Assembly (NCBI RefSeq): GCF_009604375.1
Contig: NZ_WEGH01000004.1
Span: 806,001 to 870,000 of the forward strand
Length of the DNA: 64,000 nt
From: Actinomadura macrotermitis
GTDB lineage: Bacteria > Actinomycetota > Actinomycetes > Streptosporangiales > Streptosporangiaceae
Direction: 5' to 3'
A model generated the notes under the pieces. It searched no databases. It was not told where the DNA came from and saw only the letters and a list, made by a program, of their open reading frames with translations. The translations under genes and the position numbers were made by a program. Every line of letters starts with the position of its first letter. The stretch's first letter is position 1. This document shows positions 10,172 to 18,754 of this stretch, one piece after another.

Positions 10172-11719
10172 TCAGCCGCGCAGCAGGTCGGCGGCCTTCT
10201 CGCCGACCATGATGGCGGGCGCGTTGGTGTGGCCGCGGATGATCTCCGGCAGCACCGACGCGTCCGCCACCCGCAGCCCCTCGACGCCGCGCACCCGCAG
10301 CTCGGGGTCCACGACGGCGTCGTCGCCGGTGCCCATCCGGCAGGTGCCGGTCGGGTGGTAGAGGGTCTCGGAGTGCGCCCGGACGTAGGCGGCGAGGGCC
10401 TCGTCGTCGTCCGCGCCCGGGTACGGCGCGAGCGGCCCGGCCGCGTACCCCTTCAGCGGCGCGGTGCCGAGGATCTCCTCGGCGAAGCGGACGCCGTGCA
10501 CCAGCCGGCGCAGGTCGGCCTCCTCGGTCAGGTAGCCCGGGTCGATCGCCGGCGCGGCCGCCGGGTCGGCGGAGGCGAGGGTGATGCGGCCGGCCGACTC
10601 GGGGCGCAGCAGCACCACGCCGACGGTGACGCCGTGCTCGGCCGGCGCCGTCAGCCCGTGGTTCGTGAACGGCACCGGCGCGAAGATCAGTTCCAGGTCG
10701 GGGGCGGGCAGCGCCGGGTCGCTCTTGATGAACGCGGCCGCCTCGCCGACGTTGGAGGTGAGCGGCCCGCGCCGCGCGAGCAGGTAGCGGGCGATGTTCG
10801 CGGGGCTGTCGGCACCGGTGAGGGTGACCGGGCGCGGGCAGTGCCGCAGCACCGCGACCGACAGGTGGTCGCGCAGGTGCCGGCCGACCGCCGGGCTCTC
10901 CACGACGGGCTCGACGCCGATCTCGCGCAGGTGCCCGGGGTCGCCGACGCCCGACAGCATCAGCAGCTGCGGGGAGCCGATCGCCCCCGCGCACAGCACG
11001 ACCTCGCGCCGCGCGCCGACCCGCTTGCCGTCGTACTCCACGCCGGTGGCGCGGCCGTCCTCGATCACCACGCGCGACACGTGCGCGCCGGTGAGCACGG
11101 TCAGGTTGGGGCGCTTGCGGGCCGGCCGCAGGTAGGCGTCGGCGGTGCTCCAGCGGCGGCCGCGCCGCTGGCTGACCGGGGTCGGCGCGAAGCCCTCGTT
11201 GGACGGCCCGTTCAGCTCGGGCAGCCGGGTCAGCCCGGCCGCTTCGCAGGCCGCCAGGAACGCCCGGGTCGTCACGTTCGGGCTGCGCTGCTCGGAGACC
11301 GTCTGCGGTCCGTCGGTGCCGTAGACGGCGCCCTCGTTGCTGCCGACGCGGCCCTCCAGGCGCTTGAAGTAGGGCAGCACCTCGTCGTAGGACCAGCCGG
11401 GCAGGTCCCAGCCGTCGTAGTCGGCGCGGTGGCCGCGCACCCACATCATGGCGTTCAGGGAGGACGACCCGCCGAGCGTCCTGCCGCGCGGCCAGTACAG
11501 CTCACGGCCGCCGAGCCCGTCCTGCTTGACGGTGCTGTAGTCCCAGTCGTACTCGGTCTTGAACAGCTTGGGGAACGCGGCCGGGATGTGGATCTCCTGC
11601 TTGGCGTCCGGGCCCCCGGCCTCCAGCAGCGCGACCCGCACCGAGGTGTCCTCGGCGAGGCGCGCCGCGACGGCGGCGCCCGCCGAGCCGGCGCCGACGA
11701 CGACGTAGTCGAATTCCAT
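10172..11719 (-). CDS. GMC-family FAD oxidoreductase (choline dehydrogenase-like)
   Basis: 515-residue flavoprotein that oxidises alcohols. The FAD-binding dinucleotide fold is at the start, YVVVGAGSAGAAVAARLAE. GMC signature 1 is in GRTLGGSSSLNAMMWVRG. The C-terminal catalytic region has YHPTGTCRMG (active-site His), and signature 2 lies in CAGAIGSPQLLMLSGVG. The ATG at 11719 is chosen because it directly precedes the FAD fold, with GGGAG upstream. The family covers choline, alcohol and PEG dehydrogenases. No choline transporter or betaine aldehyde dehydrogenase is adjacent, so the substrate is left open. Confidence 0.9.
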   Translation of the reverse strand: MEFDYVVVGAGSAGAAVAARLAEDTSVRVALLEAGGPDAKQEIHIPAAFPKLFKTEYDWDYSTVKQDGLGGRELYWPRGRTLGGSSSLNAMMWVRGHRADYDGWDLPGWSYDEVLPYFKRLEGRVGSNEGAVYGTDGPQTVSEQRSPNVTTRAFLAACEAAGLTRLPELNGPSNEGFAPTPVSQRRGRRWSTADAYLRPARKRPNLTVLTGAHVSRVVIEDGRATGVEYDGKRVGARREVVLCAGAIGSPQLLMLSGVGDPGHLREIGVEPVVESPAVGRHLRDHLSVAVLRHCPRPVTLTGADSPANIARYLLARRGPLTSNVGEAAAFIKSDPALPAPDLELIFAPVPFTNHGLTAPAEHGVTVGVVLLRPESAGRITLASADPAAAPAIDPGYLTEEADLRRLVHGVRFAEEILGTAPLKGYAAGPLAPYPGADDDEALAAYVRAHSETLYHPTGTCRMGTGDDAVVDPELRVRGVEGLRVADASVLPEIIRGHTNAPAIMVGEKAADLLRG

Positions 11720-11875
11720 GGGGGCTCCCGGTGACGTGGGGCCGCACTGTCGGCGACCCTGACGGGACTGGAATATCACTGCATGCCGCCCGCGTCCATG
11801 TTCTCACTCTCCGTTCCGATGGAGCGCCGGACCACCGGAAACGGGGTCCAGGTCACGGACCAGCACAGAGTCCAC

Positions 11876-11900
11876 TGGACACTGGGCGAAAAAGTGTCCA
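11876..11900. promoter_or_regulatory. Inverted repeat in the GMC/lipoprotein intergenic region
   Basis: TGGACACT (11876-11883) and AGTGTCCA (11893-11900) are perfect 8-bp arms around a 9-base spacer. Another dyad, GGTCC...GGACC, is found around 11846-11862. The 294-bp gap holds no gene. This looks like an operator region for the lipoprotein gene or the divergent GMC gene; the regulator is not identifiable. Confidence 0.45.
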
Positions 11901-12013
11901 GCATCACCCCGGCCCAACGAAGTGATGCAGGTCACAAGCGGAGACGGCGAACCATTCCCCCGGTTCGGACATCTTCTTTTGGCAGGTTCGAAGCAACTGA
12001 ACAAGGGGCGCCG

Positions 12014-12733
12014 ATGAATCGCCGGATGATCGCTGTGGCCGTCGTGGGCGCGAGCGCCACGCTCACCCTCACGGGCTGCCTCGGCGGAAACGACAAGGAC
12101 CCGGCAGGCGAGGGCCCGACGACGCAGGTCTCCGCGGGCGTCTCCGGCACCGACTCCCCCGCCGCCGGCTCCACCGCCACCGGCCGGCCCACCAGCGCCG
12201 CCTCGACACCGCCCGGCTGGAAGACCATCGGCGGCCCCGACAACGGGCTGTCGTTCGCCGTCCCGGAGGGCTGGACCGAGATCCACCTGACCCAGGGCAA
12301 CCTGGAGGAGGGGCTGGACAAGCTCGGCCTGAAGGGCCCCAGCGCGGCGACGATGCGGCAGAGCCTGCAGCAGCTCCAGCAGCAGAAGGCCGTGTTCGCC
12401 ATCGAGACCGAGTCGGCCGCCAAGGGCTACGCCACCTCGGTGAACGGCCTCTGCTCGCCGTCGGCGACCGGCTCGCTGGACCAGCTGAAGGCCAGCGTCC
12501 GGCTGGGCCTCACCAAGATCGGCGCCAGGAACGTCCAGGTCACCGACACCCTCGTCGCCGGGGTGCCCGGTGTCAAGACCTCCTACGAGCTGAACTCCCA
12601 GCTCGGGGTGCTGACCGGCCGCCAGTACATGGTCAACTCAGGCGGGCGGTCCTGCACGGTGACCGTCACCGCCAAGCAGGGCGACATGCCCGCCGACACC
12701 GACCGCATCGCCGACACCACGCGCATGCTCTGA
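12014..12733 (+). CDS. Secreted lipoprotein, function unknown
   Basis: 239 residues. The signal peptide MNRRMIAVAVVGASATLTL ends in lipobox LTGC with Cys22 as the lipidation site. A Gly/Ser/Thr/Ala-rich linker follows at about 23-75, then a globular part beginning PPGWKTIGGPDNGLSFAVPEGW. It therefore acts outside the cell, anchored to the membrane. The globular part resembles actinobacterial surface lipoproteins of the LpqN type in general layout, but I cannot assign a named family. The start ATG has AAGGGG upstream. Confidence 0.75.
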   Translation: MNRRMIAVAVVGASATLTLTGCLGGNDKDPAGEGPTTQVSAGVSGTDSPAAGSTATGRPTSAASTPPGWKTIGGPDNGLSFAVPEGWTEIHLTQGNLEEGLDKLGLKGPSAATMRQSLQQLQQQKAVFAIETESAAKGYATSVNGLCSPSATGSLDQLKASVRLGLTKIGARNVQVTDTLVAGVPGVKTSYELNSQLGVLTGRQYMVNSGGRSCTVTVTAKQGDMPADTDRIADTTRML

Positions 12734-12740
12734 CGCGCGG

Positions 12741-12773
12741 CGGGCCGGCCGGGGAAGACCCCCGGCCGGCCCG
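12741..12773. terminator. Bidirectional hairpin
   Basis: CGGGCCGGCCGGGG (12741-12754) pairs with CCCCGGCCGGCCCG (12760-12773), a perfect 14-bp stem between the lipoprotein gene and tmsB. Confidence 0.8.
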
Positions 12774-12788
12774 TTCACCCGATACCGC

Positions 12789-14054
12789 TCAGACGCCCCA
12801 GTCGGGACGCAGCGGCATGTCCGAGCGGCCCTGCTCGTCGGTCTTGACGCCGAGCGTCTGGTGCAGCTGGATCCAGTTCTGCTCGAAGCCGAGGACGCAG
12901 CCGGCCATGTAGACCTTCCAGACCCGGGCGGTGCCCTCGCCGACCTCGGCGACGGCCTCGTCCCAGTGCTCGTCCAGGTTGCGGCACCATCCCCGGAGCG
13001 TGCGGGCGTAGTGCTCGCGCAGGTTCTCCTGGTGCCGGATCTCGAAGCCGGCGTCGTTCATCTGCGACTGGACGTACCCGGGGCCCTCCAGCTCGCCGTC
13101 GGGGAACACGTACCGGTTGATGAACCCGTCCTGCTTGATCGCCGGGGCGATGTTGTCGGGGCGGGTGATGGTGTGGTTGAGCATCCGCCCGTGCGGCTTC
13201 AGCTTCCCGTACAGGAAGGAGAAGTAGCCGGGCAGGTTCGCCTTGCCGATGTGCTCGGTGAGGCCGATCGAGCTGACGGCGTCGAACCCGGTCTCGGTGA
13301 CGTCCCGGTAGTCCAGGTGCCGCACCTCGGCCAGGTCGCTCAGCCCCCGGTCGGCGATGGCCTTCTGCGCCCACTCGGCCTGCTGCTTGGACAGCGTGAC
13401 GCCGAGGGCCTTCACGCCGTACTCCTTCGCGGCGTGCATGACCATGCCGCCCCAGCCGCAGCCGACGTCCAGCAGCCGCATGCCCGGCTTCAGGCCGAGC
13501 TTGCGGGCCACCAGGTCGAACTTGTGGTACTGCGCCTCCTCCAGCGTCGCGTGCTCGCTGGGATAACAGGCGCAGGTGTAGGCCATGGACGGGCCGAGCA
13601 CCCACTCGTAGAAGGTGTTGGAGACGTCGTAGTGGTGGGAGATCGCCTTGGCGTCGCGGCGCTTGGAGTGCCGCAGCCACGACGGCAGCCGGCTGAACGG
13701 CGCCTCCTGCGGCGGCGGGTCCAGCCGCCGCGAGATCGCGCCGCGCAGCAGCGGGTCGCGGGCCACCGCACCGACGATCTTCATCTTGTCGCGCGGGCCG
13801 ACCTCCCCCAGCACCTGCTGCATGGTCGACAGGGCGGTGTACATGTCGCCGCTCACGTCGATCATGCCGGTGACGTAGGCGCGGGCGAGGCCGAGCGCAC
13901 CCGGCGAGTGCACCAGGTACGACACCGCGTAGGGCGAACGCACGTCGAACCGGATGCCGGCGCCCGGCACCCCGGCCCGCGACCCGTCGTACGCCGCGAA
14001 CTCCACTGGCGCCCCAGCCCCGGCGAGCCGCTCGAAGACCCTGGCCAGCGTCAT
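12789..14054 (-). CDS. tmsB: Fatty acid 10-methylene synthase TmsB (CFA-synthase family)
   Basis: SAM-dependent methyltransferase, 421 residues, of the cyclopropane-fatty-acid synthase family. The SAM motif is RLLDVGCGWGGMVMHAAKEY. Family motifs are HHYDVSNTFYEWVLGPSMAYTCA split over residues 140-165, GVTLSKQQAEWA, and SSIGLTEHIG. In Thermomonospora, mycobacteria and corynebacteria the tmsB product methylenates oleoyl phospholipids at C10, and TmsA then reduces the methylene to the 10-methyl (tuberculostearic) product. The neighbouring tmsA, 88 bp upstream on the same strand, makes this assignment much stronger than plain CFA synthase. GGAGGAA precedes the ATG. Confidence 0.88.
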   Translation of the reverse strand: MTLARVFERLAGAGAPVEFAAYDGSRAGVPGAGIRFDVRSPYAVSYLVHSPGALGLARAYVTGMIDVSGDMYTALSTMQQVLGEVGPRDKMKIVGAVARDPLLRGAISRRLDPPPQEAPFSRLPSWLRHSKRRDAKAISHHYDVSNTFYEWVLGPSMAYTCACYPSEHATLEEAQYHKFDLVARKLGLKPGMRLLDVGCGWGGMVMHAAKEYGVKALGVTLSKQQAEWAQKAIADRGLSDLAEVRHLDYRDVTETGFDAVSSIGLTEHIGKANLPGYFSFLYGKLKPHGRMLNHTITRPDNIAPAIKQDGFINRYVFPDGELEGPGYVQSQMNDAGFEIRHQENLREHYARTLRGWCRNLDEHWDEAVAEVGEGTARVWKVYMAGCVLGFEQNWIQLHQTLGVKTDEQGRSDMPLRPDWGV

Positions 14055-14142
14055 CTTGTTCCTCCTGTCTCTCCGCCCCCGTGCAGGGGCGACGGCATCA
14101 TGGCCCCGGTCCCGGGGCCCTCCCCCCGATGCCTCGGACGCC

Positions 14143-15510
14143 TCAGCGCCCGCGCACGCACTTGTCGTAGAGATCCAGCAGCCGTTTCGCGGGGTCGTAG
14201 GCTTCCTTCAGCCGCTGGTAGGTCTCCCCGTCGTAGTAGCGCCAGAACTCGTCCCGGCTGTAAAAAGCCGTCGAGTAGAGGGATTTGTGGCCTTCAAGAG
14301 CGGCGACCTTGCGCTCGATCAAGCGGTTGTGGTACTCGGGAATCTGGCCCGGAGGCAGGCGCACCGTGCCCCAGAAACCGACGTTCACGTAGGTGCGGCC
14401 CGGCTCCAGCGGGTACAGGGGCCAGCCCTCGCGCGCGCGCAGCGGGCACAGCCAGACCGGCTTCATCCCCACCTTGTCGTGGAAGAACTCCAGGAACTCG
14501 GGCAGCCGCTCGATGGGCACCTCGATGTCCTGGATGACGTCCTCGCGGGGGCGCAGGCCCTTCCAGCGCTCGATCCGGGCGATGACCTGGTAGCGCCGGT
14601 CGTAGGCGACGAGCTTGCGGTAGACGTCCGACCGCTTGGCCTTGTCCGGCCACACCCGGCGCACCAGCGGGTTCTGCACGCCGAACGCGCCCGAGCACCA
14701 GAACCAGTCGGTGTCCCAGCGCCAGATGTAGTCGCGGACCGTCAGGAAGTCCACCGACCGCTGCTGGATCGAGCGGTAGTAGATCCGCTGGCCGGTGTAG
14801 TCGGAGGTGTAGGGCGCCGAGTCGGTGAAGAAGCCGAGCGTGATGTACTGCTCGTCCGCGCCGAAGACGGTGCCGTCCATGAAGTCGACGGTCTCGCCGT
14901 CGTACTCGCCCGCCTCGGTGATCTCGGCCATCGCCGCCGTCAGCTCGGCCGCGCTCGCGAACCGCAGGTGCCGCACCTTCACGTACGGCTTGACCTCGAT
15001 GAGCCCGATCTTCAGCCGCAGGCTGTAGCCGAGCGTCCCGTAAGAATTGGGGAAGCCGTGGAACAGGTCGCTGTGCTCGTTGTCCTTGGTGGCGACGACG
15101 ATCTCACCGGCGCCGGTCAGCACCTCCATCTCCAGCACGGCCTCGTGCGGCAGGCCGAGCCGGAACGACGTCGACTCGATGCCGAGGCCGGTGACCGCCC
15201 CGCCGAGCGTGATCGTCTTCAGCTGCGGCACCACCGTCGGCATCAGCCCGTGCGGCAGGGTCGCGTCGACCAGGTCCTCGTAGGTGGTCATGCCCTGCAC
15301 CTGCGCGGTGCGCGTCTCCGGATCGACGCTCAGCACCTTGTCGAAGCCGGACACGTCCAGGCCCGGGGCCTGCGACGGATCGCGCCACCGGAACAGGTTG
15401 GAGGTCTTCTTCGCCAGCCGGACCGGTGTGCCCGCCGGGATCGCCTCGTACGACCTGCGCAGCGCGGACACCGCCCGCTGATGATCATCGTTGACCAGAA
15501 GCTCCGTCAT
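14143..15510 (-). CDS. tmsA: FAD-dependent fatty acid 10-methylene reductase TmsA
   Basis: 455 residues of the FAD-linked oxidase (FAD_binding_4, DIM1-like) family. The FAD region includes TAQVQGMTTYEDLVDATLP and LKTITLGGAVTGLGIESTSF, followed by HGFPNSYGTLGYSLRLKI. The C-terminus is rich in aromatic residues, such as YVNVGFWGTVRLPPGQ. Characterised TmsA reduces the C10-methylene made by TmsB, using NADPH. Gene order tmsA-tmsB on one strand matches the known operon; the third gene tmsC is not seen here. The start ATG has GGGGAGGGA upstream. Product: 10-methyl-branched membrane lipids typical of this actinomycete group. Confidence 0.87.
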   Translation of the reverse strand: MTELLVNDDHQRAVSALRRSYEAIPAGTPVRLAKKTSNLFRWRDPSQAPGLDVSGFDKVLSVDPETRTAQVQGMTTYEDLVDATLPHGLMPTVVPQLKTITLGGAVTGLGIESTSFRLGLPHEAVLEMEVLTGAGEIVVATKDNEHSDLFHGFPNSYGTLGYSLRLKIGLIEVKPYVKVRHLRFASAAELTAAMAEITEAGEYDGETVDFMDGTVFGADEQYITLGFFTDSAPYTSDYTGQRIYYRSIQQRSVDFLTVRDYIWRWDTDWFWCSGAFGVQNPLVRRVWPDKAKRSDVYRKLVAYDRRYQVIARIERWKGLRPREDVIQDIEVPIERLPEFLEFFHDKVGMKPVWLCPLRAREGWPLYPLEPGRTYVNVGFWGTVRLPPGQIPEYHNRLIERKVAALEGHKSLYSTAFYSRDEFWRYYDGETYQRLKEAYDPAKRLLDLYDKCVRGR

Positions 15511-15604
15511 GCGTCCCTCCCCGTGACAGTAAACCGATCATCCCATGTATGTTCCACATAAACGGGCGAGAGCGTCGTCACAGGCAGCGAGGGGAATAAA
15601 AGTC

Positions 15605-16144
15605 ATGGGCAAAGTGCACGAACGGATCGACGAGCGGCTCCGCGCGTTCATCGCCGACCAGCCTATGTACTTCGTCGCGACCGCCCCGGCGGAGGGCCAT
15701 GTCAACGTCTCCCCGAAGGGGTACGCGGGCACCTTCGCCGTCATCGACGACCACACCGTCGCCTACCTGGACCTGACCGGCTCGGGCGCGGAGACGATCG
15801 CGCACCTGCGCGAGAACGGCCGGATCACCGTCATGTTCTGCTCGTTCGGCCGCACGCCCAACATCGTGCGGCTGCACGGGACGGGCACGGTCGTGCTGCC
15901 CGGCGAGCCGTCCTGGCCGGAACTGGTCGGCCTCTTCCCCGAGACGCCCGGCACCCGCGCCGTCATCACGATCGCGGTCGAGCGGGTCTCGGACTCGTGC
16001 GGCTACGGCGTCCCCTACATGGAGGTCGCCGGCGACCGCGACATGCTGAAGGACTGGGCCGGCCGCAAGTCGCCCGAGCAGCTGGAGGCCTACCGGGCCA
16101 AGAAGAACGCCACCAGCATCGACGGGCTGCCCGCGCTCACTTGA
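15605..16144 (+). CDS. Pyridoxamine 5'-phosphate oxidase-like flavin-binding protein
   Basis: 179 residues with the split-barrel FMN-binding fold. Recognisable parts are PMYFVATAPAEGHVNVSPKG and VAYLDLTGSGAETIAHLREN, then RITVMFCSF and IVRLHGTGTVV. These resemble the actinobacterial pyridoxamine-5'-phosphate oxidase family whose members bind FMN or F420 and mostly have unknown substrates. The start at ATG 15605, with GAGGGGAA upstream, is chosen over the in-frame ATG at 15545. Its last 8 bases overlap the end of the convergent DUF1707 gene. It is divergent from tmsA, so co-regulation is possible. Confidence 0.82.
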   Translation: MGKVHERIDERLRAFIADQPMYFVATAPAEGHVNVSPKGYAGTFAVIDDHTVAYLDLTGSGAETIAHLRENGRITVMFCSFGRTPNIVRLHGTGTVVLPGEPSWPELVGLFPETPGTRAVITIAVERVSDSCGYGVPYMEVAGDRDMLKDWAGRKSPEQLEAYRAKKNATSIDGLPALT

Positions 16145-16682
16145 CGGGCCGCAGCGTCCACGGGTAGCGGAAGTCGGCCCCGGCCAGCGCCATGATCGCC
16201 GCGACGGCGGAGGCGATCCAGGCCACCGCGTACACCACGCCGCCGATCCCGAACGTCACGATCGTGACGAGCAGCAGGGTGAGCTGGAAGTTCACCGCCT
16301 CGGCGGCGTGCCGCCGCACGTACGGCGAGCGCTTCCCGCTGACCAGCATCAGCACCAGCGGGCCCACGAACACGGTGGGGATCGCCAGCCCGTGCGCGAG
16401 GGCGGCGAGCACGCGGTCCTCCCCCGTCTCGGCCCCCGCAGGGACCATGCCCTTCGCCGGCGGCGCCAGGTCGCGCAGCACGACGGCGAGCTCGTCGCGG
16501 GTCTTGGCCGTCATGGCCAGGTGGGTCCGCATGTCGAACTCGTCGTGGTCCAGCCGCCCCTCGGCGTAGGCGGTCTGGAGACGCTCGATGACCGGTTCGC
16601 GTTCTGCGTCCGAGACGCGCAGATGGCCCGTCGCTTGGCTGTTCATGACTTCATGGTCGGCGCCGGGACGCGCCACCGCCAT
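16137..16682 (-). CDS. DUF1707 and DUF4870-like membrane protein
   Basis: 181 residues from ATG 16682 (AGGGA upstream); an internal ATG at 16646 is an alternative. The DUF1707 segment LRVSDAEREPVIERLQTAYA is near residues 21-40, with the DEFDMR motif after it. Two or more membrane segments follow in the C-terminal half (VFVGPLVLMLV; FQLTLLLVTIVTFGIGGVVY; VAWIASAVAAIMAL), in a DUF4870-like arrangement including YVRRHAAEAVNFQ. Function is unknown. The overlap with the convergent PNPOx-like gene is 8 bp. Confidence 0.8.
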   Translation of the reverse strand: MAVARPGADHEVMNSQATGHLRVSDAEREPVIERLQTAYAEGRLDHDEFDMRTHLAMTAKTRDELAVVLRDLAPPAKGMVPAGAETGEDRVLAALAHGLAIPTVFVGPLVLMLVSGKRSPYVRRHAAEAVNFQLTLLLVTIVTFGIGGVVYAVAWIASAVAAIMALAGADFRYPWTLRPVK

Positions 16683-16721
16683 CGGGGAAGTCCCTGAGCC
16701 GTCCCTGACTTCCCCCGCCCG

Positions 16722-17495
16722 TCAGGGGGAGGGCCGCCGGTCGTACCTCCTCCCCGGGACGAGGGGCCGGCCGATCAGCTCCGAGACGGTGGCGAAGACG
16801 TAGCCCTTGCGGCGCAGCCCGTCGATGATGGCGGGCACCGCGGCGACCGACGTCGGGTGGATGTCGTGGACCAGCAGGATGGAGCCGGGGCGCGCCTGGT
16901 CCAGGATGCGCCGCTCGACCGCCCGGGTGTCGCGGACCTTCCAGTCGACCGGGTCCACGGTCCACATGATCTGGGCCATGCCCCGCCGCTTGACCGCCTC
17001 GGTCAGCGCGCGGCCCGTCGAGCCGTAGGGCGGCCGCATCAGCACCGGCGTGGTCCCGGTGGCCTGCCGGATCACCTCCTGGGTCCGCGTCAGCTCCTGG
17101 TCGATCTTCGCCGCGGACGCCTTGCCGAGGTCGGCGTGCGTGTAGCCGTGGTCGCCGACCTCGTGGCCGGCGGCCGCCTCCTGCCGCACCAGGTCGGGCC
17201 GCTCCGCCACGTTGCGCCCCACCACGAAGAAGGTCGCCTTGACCCCGCGCCCGGCCAGGATGGCGAGCAGCCCGGCGGTGCCGCCCGCCGGCCCGTCGTC
17301 GAAGGTCAGCGCGACGCACCGGGCCCGCGCGCAGTCGACCCGCGGCACCGGACGCTCCTGTGCCACCGGCCGGGCCAGGATCCCGGCCGTCATCGGCGCC
17401 CGGTCGTCCGCCGTCCTGGAAGGCAGCGCGCTCAGCCAGCCGCAGCCCACCAGAGCGATCACCACCCAGGCGGCCCGCCGCGCCGCACCCTGCAT
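16722..17495 (-). CDS. Secreted polysaccharide deacetylase (NodB domain)
   Basis: 257 residues. The N-terminal hydrophobic segment AAWVVIALVGCGWLSALP is a signal peptide or anchor. The NodB metal-dependent deacetylase domain follows from about residue 57. Motif 1 is TFDDGPAGG, motif 2 HGYTHADL with the metal-binding His pair, motif 3 RPPYGSTG, motif 4 around WTVDPVDWKV and motif 5 LVHDIH. All catalytic positions are present. The enzyme likely removes acetyl groups from cell-wall or chitin-like polymers outside the cell. AGGGGG precedes the ATG. Confidence 0.9.
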   Translation of the reverse strand: MQGAARRAAWVVIALVGCGWLSALPSRTADDRAPMTAGILARPVAQERPVPRVDCARARCVALTFDDGPAGGTAGLLAILAGRGVKATFFVVGRNVAERPDLVRQEAAAGHEVGDHGYTHADLGKASAAKIDQELTRTQEVIRQATGTTPVLMRPPYGSTGRALTEAVKRRGMAQIMWTVDPVDWKVRDTRAVERRILDQARPGSILLVHDIHPTSVAAVPAIIDGLRRKGYVFATVSELIGRPLVPGRRYDRRPSP

Positions 17496-17668
17496 GAACG
17501 CCCCCTCGCGCAGTCGGGTAAGCCCGCCAGTGTAGGTACTGGACGTCCTCCGTTCATGGCATGAACATCCGTGTCGGGAACCCGCCCCGCCCGATAGATC
17601 GTTATTGTCATAACTCGCCTTCCTGACTCCGGAGCCGTTCCGGAGCGGCAGACAGGACGGGACATCCG

Positions 17669-18043
17669 ATGAGGTTCCGCGACCGTTTCGGCATCCGCAG
17701 GCACCGTGGCGCCACGGTCACCAAGCTGGACCGCGAGGCCACCGACGCCGACATCGAGGCCCTCATCGCCTTCGCGGAGGCCCGCCGCGGCGTGGAGTTC
17801 TTCATCGAGCCCGAGACCTTCGCCACCGACACCACCGCGGTCGCGGTCGCCCACGACGGCGAGTGGATCCGCCGCCGCGTCGGCTCCCCCAAGGTGATCG
17901 CCAAGGTCGCCCGCGACCGCGGCCTGCCGGCCTACGACGTGCAGATCGTCGGCTACCCGCCCCGCATGCGCGCCTGGAACGAGCGCAACCGCGACCGCCG
18001 CCGCCTGGACCCCGGCACCCCCGGCGAAGCCGTCTCCTCCTGA
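17669..18043 (+). CDS. Conserved hypothetical protein
   Basis: 124 residues, basic at both ends, with no membrane segment. The middle section DADIEALIAFAEARRGVEFF and the C-terminal YDVQIVGYPPRMRAWNERNR look well ordered. GGACGGGA lies ahead of the ATG. I do not recognise a named family. It reads into the repeat region at 18070. Confidence 0.6.
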   Translation: MRFRDRFGIRRHRGATVTKLDREATDADIEALIAFAEARRGVEFFIEPETFATDTTAVAVAHDGEWIRRRVGSPKVIAKVARDRGLPAYDVQIVGYPPRMRAWNERNRDRRRLDPGTPGEAVSS

Positions 18044-18069
18044 CCCGTCACCGCCCCGACACACCCCCG

Positions 18070-18750
18070 GCGCAGCAGAGCACCACTCGCGCGCACAGAA
18101 CCCACACAGGCGGAGCGCCCCGCCCTGCAGACAAGCACCGCGTGCAGCGCCACACAAGGCAAGTCACCACCTCACGCGGACCGGGCCCCATGCAGGCGGA
18201 GTGCCGCGTCCTGCAAGCAGGGAACCGCGTGCGTGCAGAACACCGCGCTAAACGAGGCAGGACACCACCTCGCGCGGACAAGAACCCACGCAGATGGAGT
18301 GCCCCACCCTGCAGACAGAGCACCGCGTGCAGACAGAGCACCGCGTGCAGGCAGAACACCGCGCCGCACAAGGCAAGACACCACCTCGCACGGACAGCCC
18401 TCGGCAGATGGGATGCCGCGTCATGACATCAGGGCACCGCGTGCAGGCAGAACACCGCGCCGCACAAGGCAAGACACCACCTCGCACGGACAGCCCTCGG
18501 CAGATGGGATGCCGCGTCATGACATCAGGGCACCGCGTGCAGGCAGAGCACCACGGCCACACAGGGCAGGACACCACCTCGCGCGGACAGGAGTCCACGC
18601 AGATGGAGTGCCCGGCTCTGCAGGCGGGCACCGCGTGTGTGCAGAGCACCGCGCCGCGCGGGGCAGGTCACCACCTCGCGTGGGCGGCCCTCGGCTGGTG
18701 GAAGGTCGCGGCTTGGCGTCAGGGTGCCGTGTGCGGGCAGGGTTCTGTGC
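18070..18750. repeat. Array of ~7 degenerate tandem repeats, unit about 96-98 bp
   Basis: Successive units begin with CACCGCGTGCAGGCAGA or a close variant, at about 18136, 18223, 18339, 18435, 18531 and 18629, with partial units at both ends. Each holds a conserved block similar to GGCAAGACACCACCTCGC. Unit lengths vary (87, ~98 plus an 18-bp internal duplication, 96, 96, 98, ~96), so no reading frame is kept across the array; the same block is read in different frames on the minus strand in different units. The array fills the whole gap between two convergent genes. It does not have CRISPR proportions. Function unknown. Confidence 0.85.
18339..18530. repeat. Exact 96-bp tandem duplication inside the array
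   Basis: Bases 18339-18434 and 18435-18530 are identical over all 96 positions, and the next unit stays identical for its first 17 bases. This indicates recent expansion by slippage or recombination. Confidence 0.95.
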
Positions 18751-18754
18751 CGGG

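Noticed and set aside
10172..11719. Choline dehydrogenase betA
   Set aside because: The family fits, but no betaine aldehyde dehydrogenase or choline transporter is adjacent, so the specific name is not supported.
12789..14054. Plain cyclopropane fatty acid synthase
   Set aside because: The adjacent DIM1-like FAD reductase in tmsA-tmsB order points to 10-methyl synthesis.
18248..18649. Cys-rich protein on the minus strand inside the repeat array
   Set aside because: The same DNA block is read in different frames in successive units, so there is no selection for a peptide, and no ribosome site is seen.
18070..18750. CRISPR array or repeat protein in the tandem repeats
   Set aside because: Units are about 96 bp with no short repeat/unique spacer pattern, no cas genes are near, and the reading frame is not kept between units.
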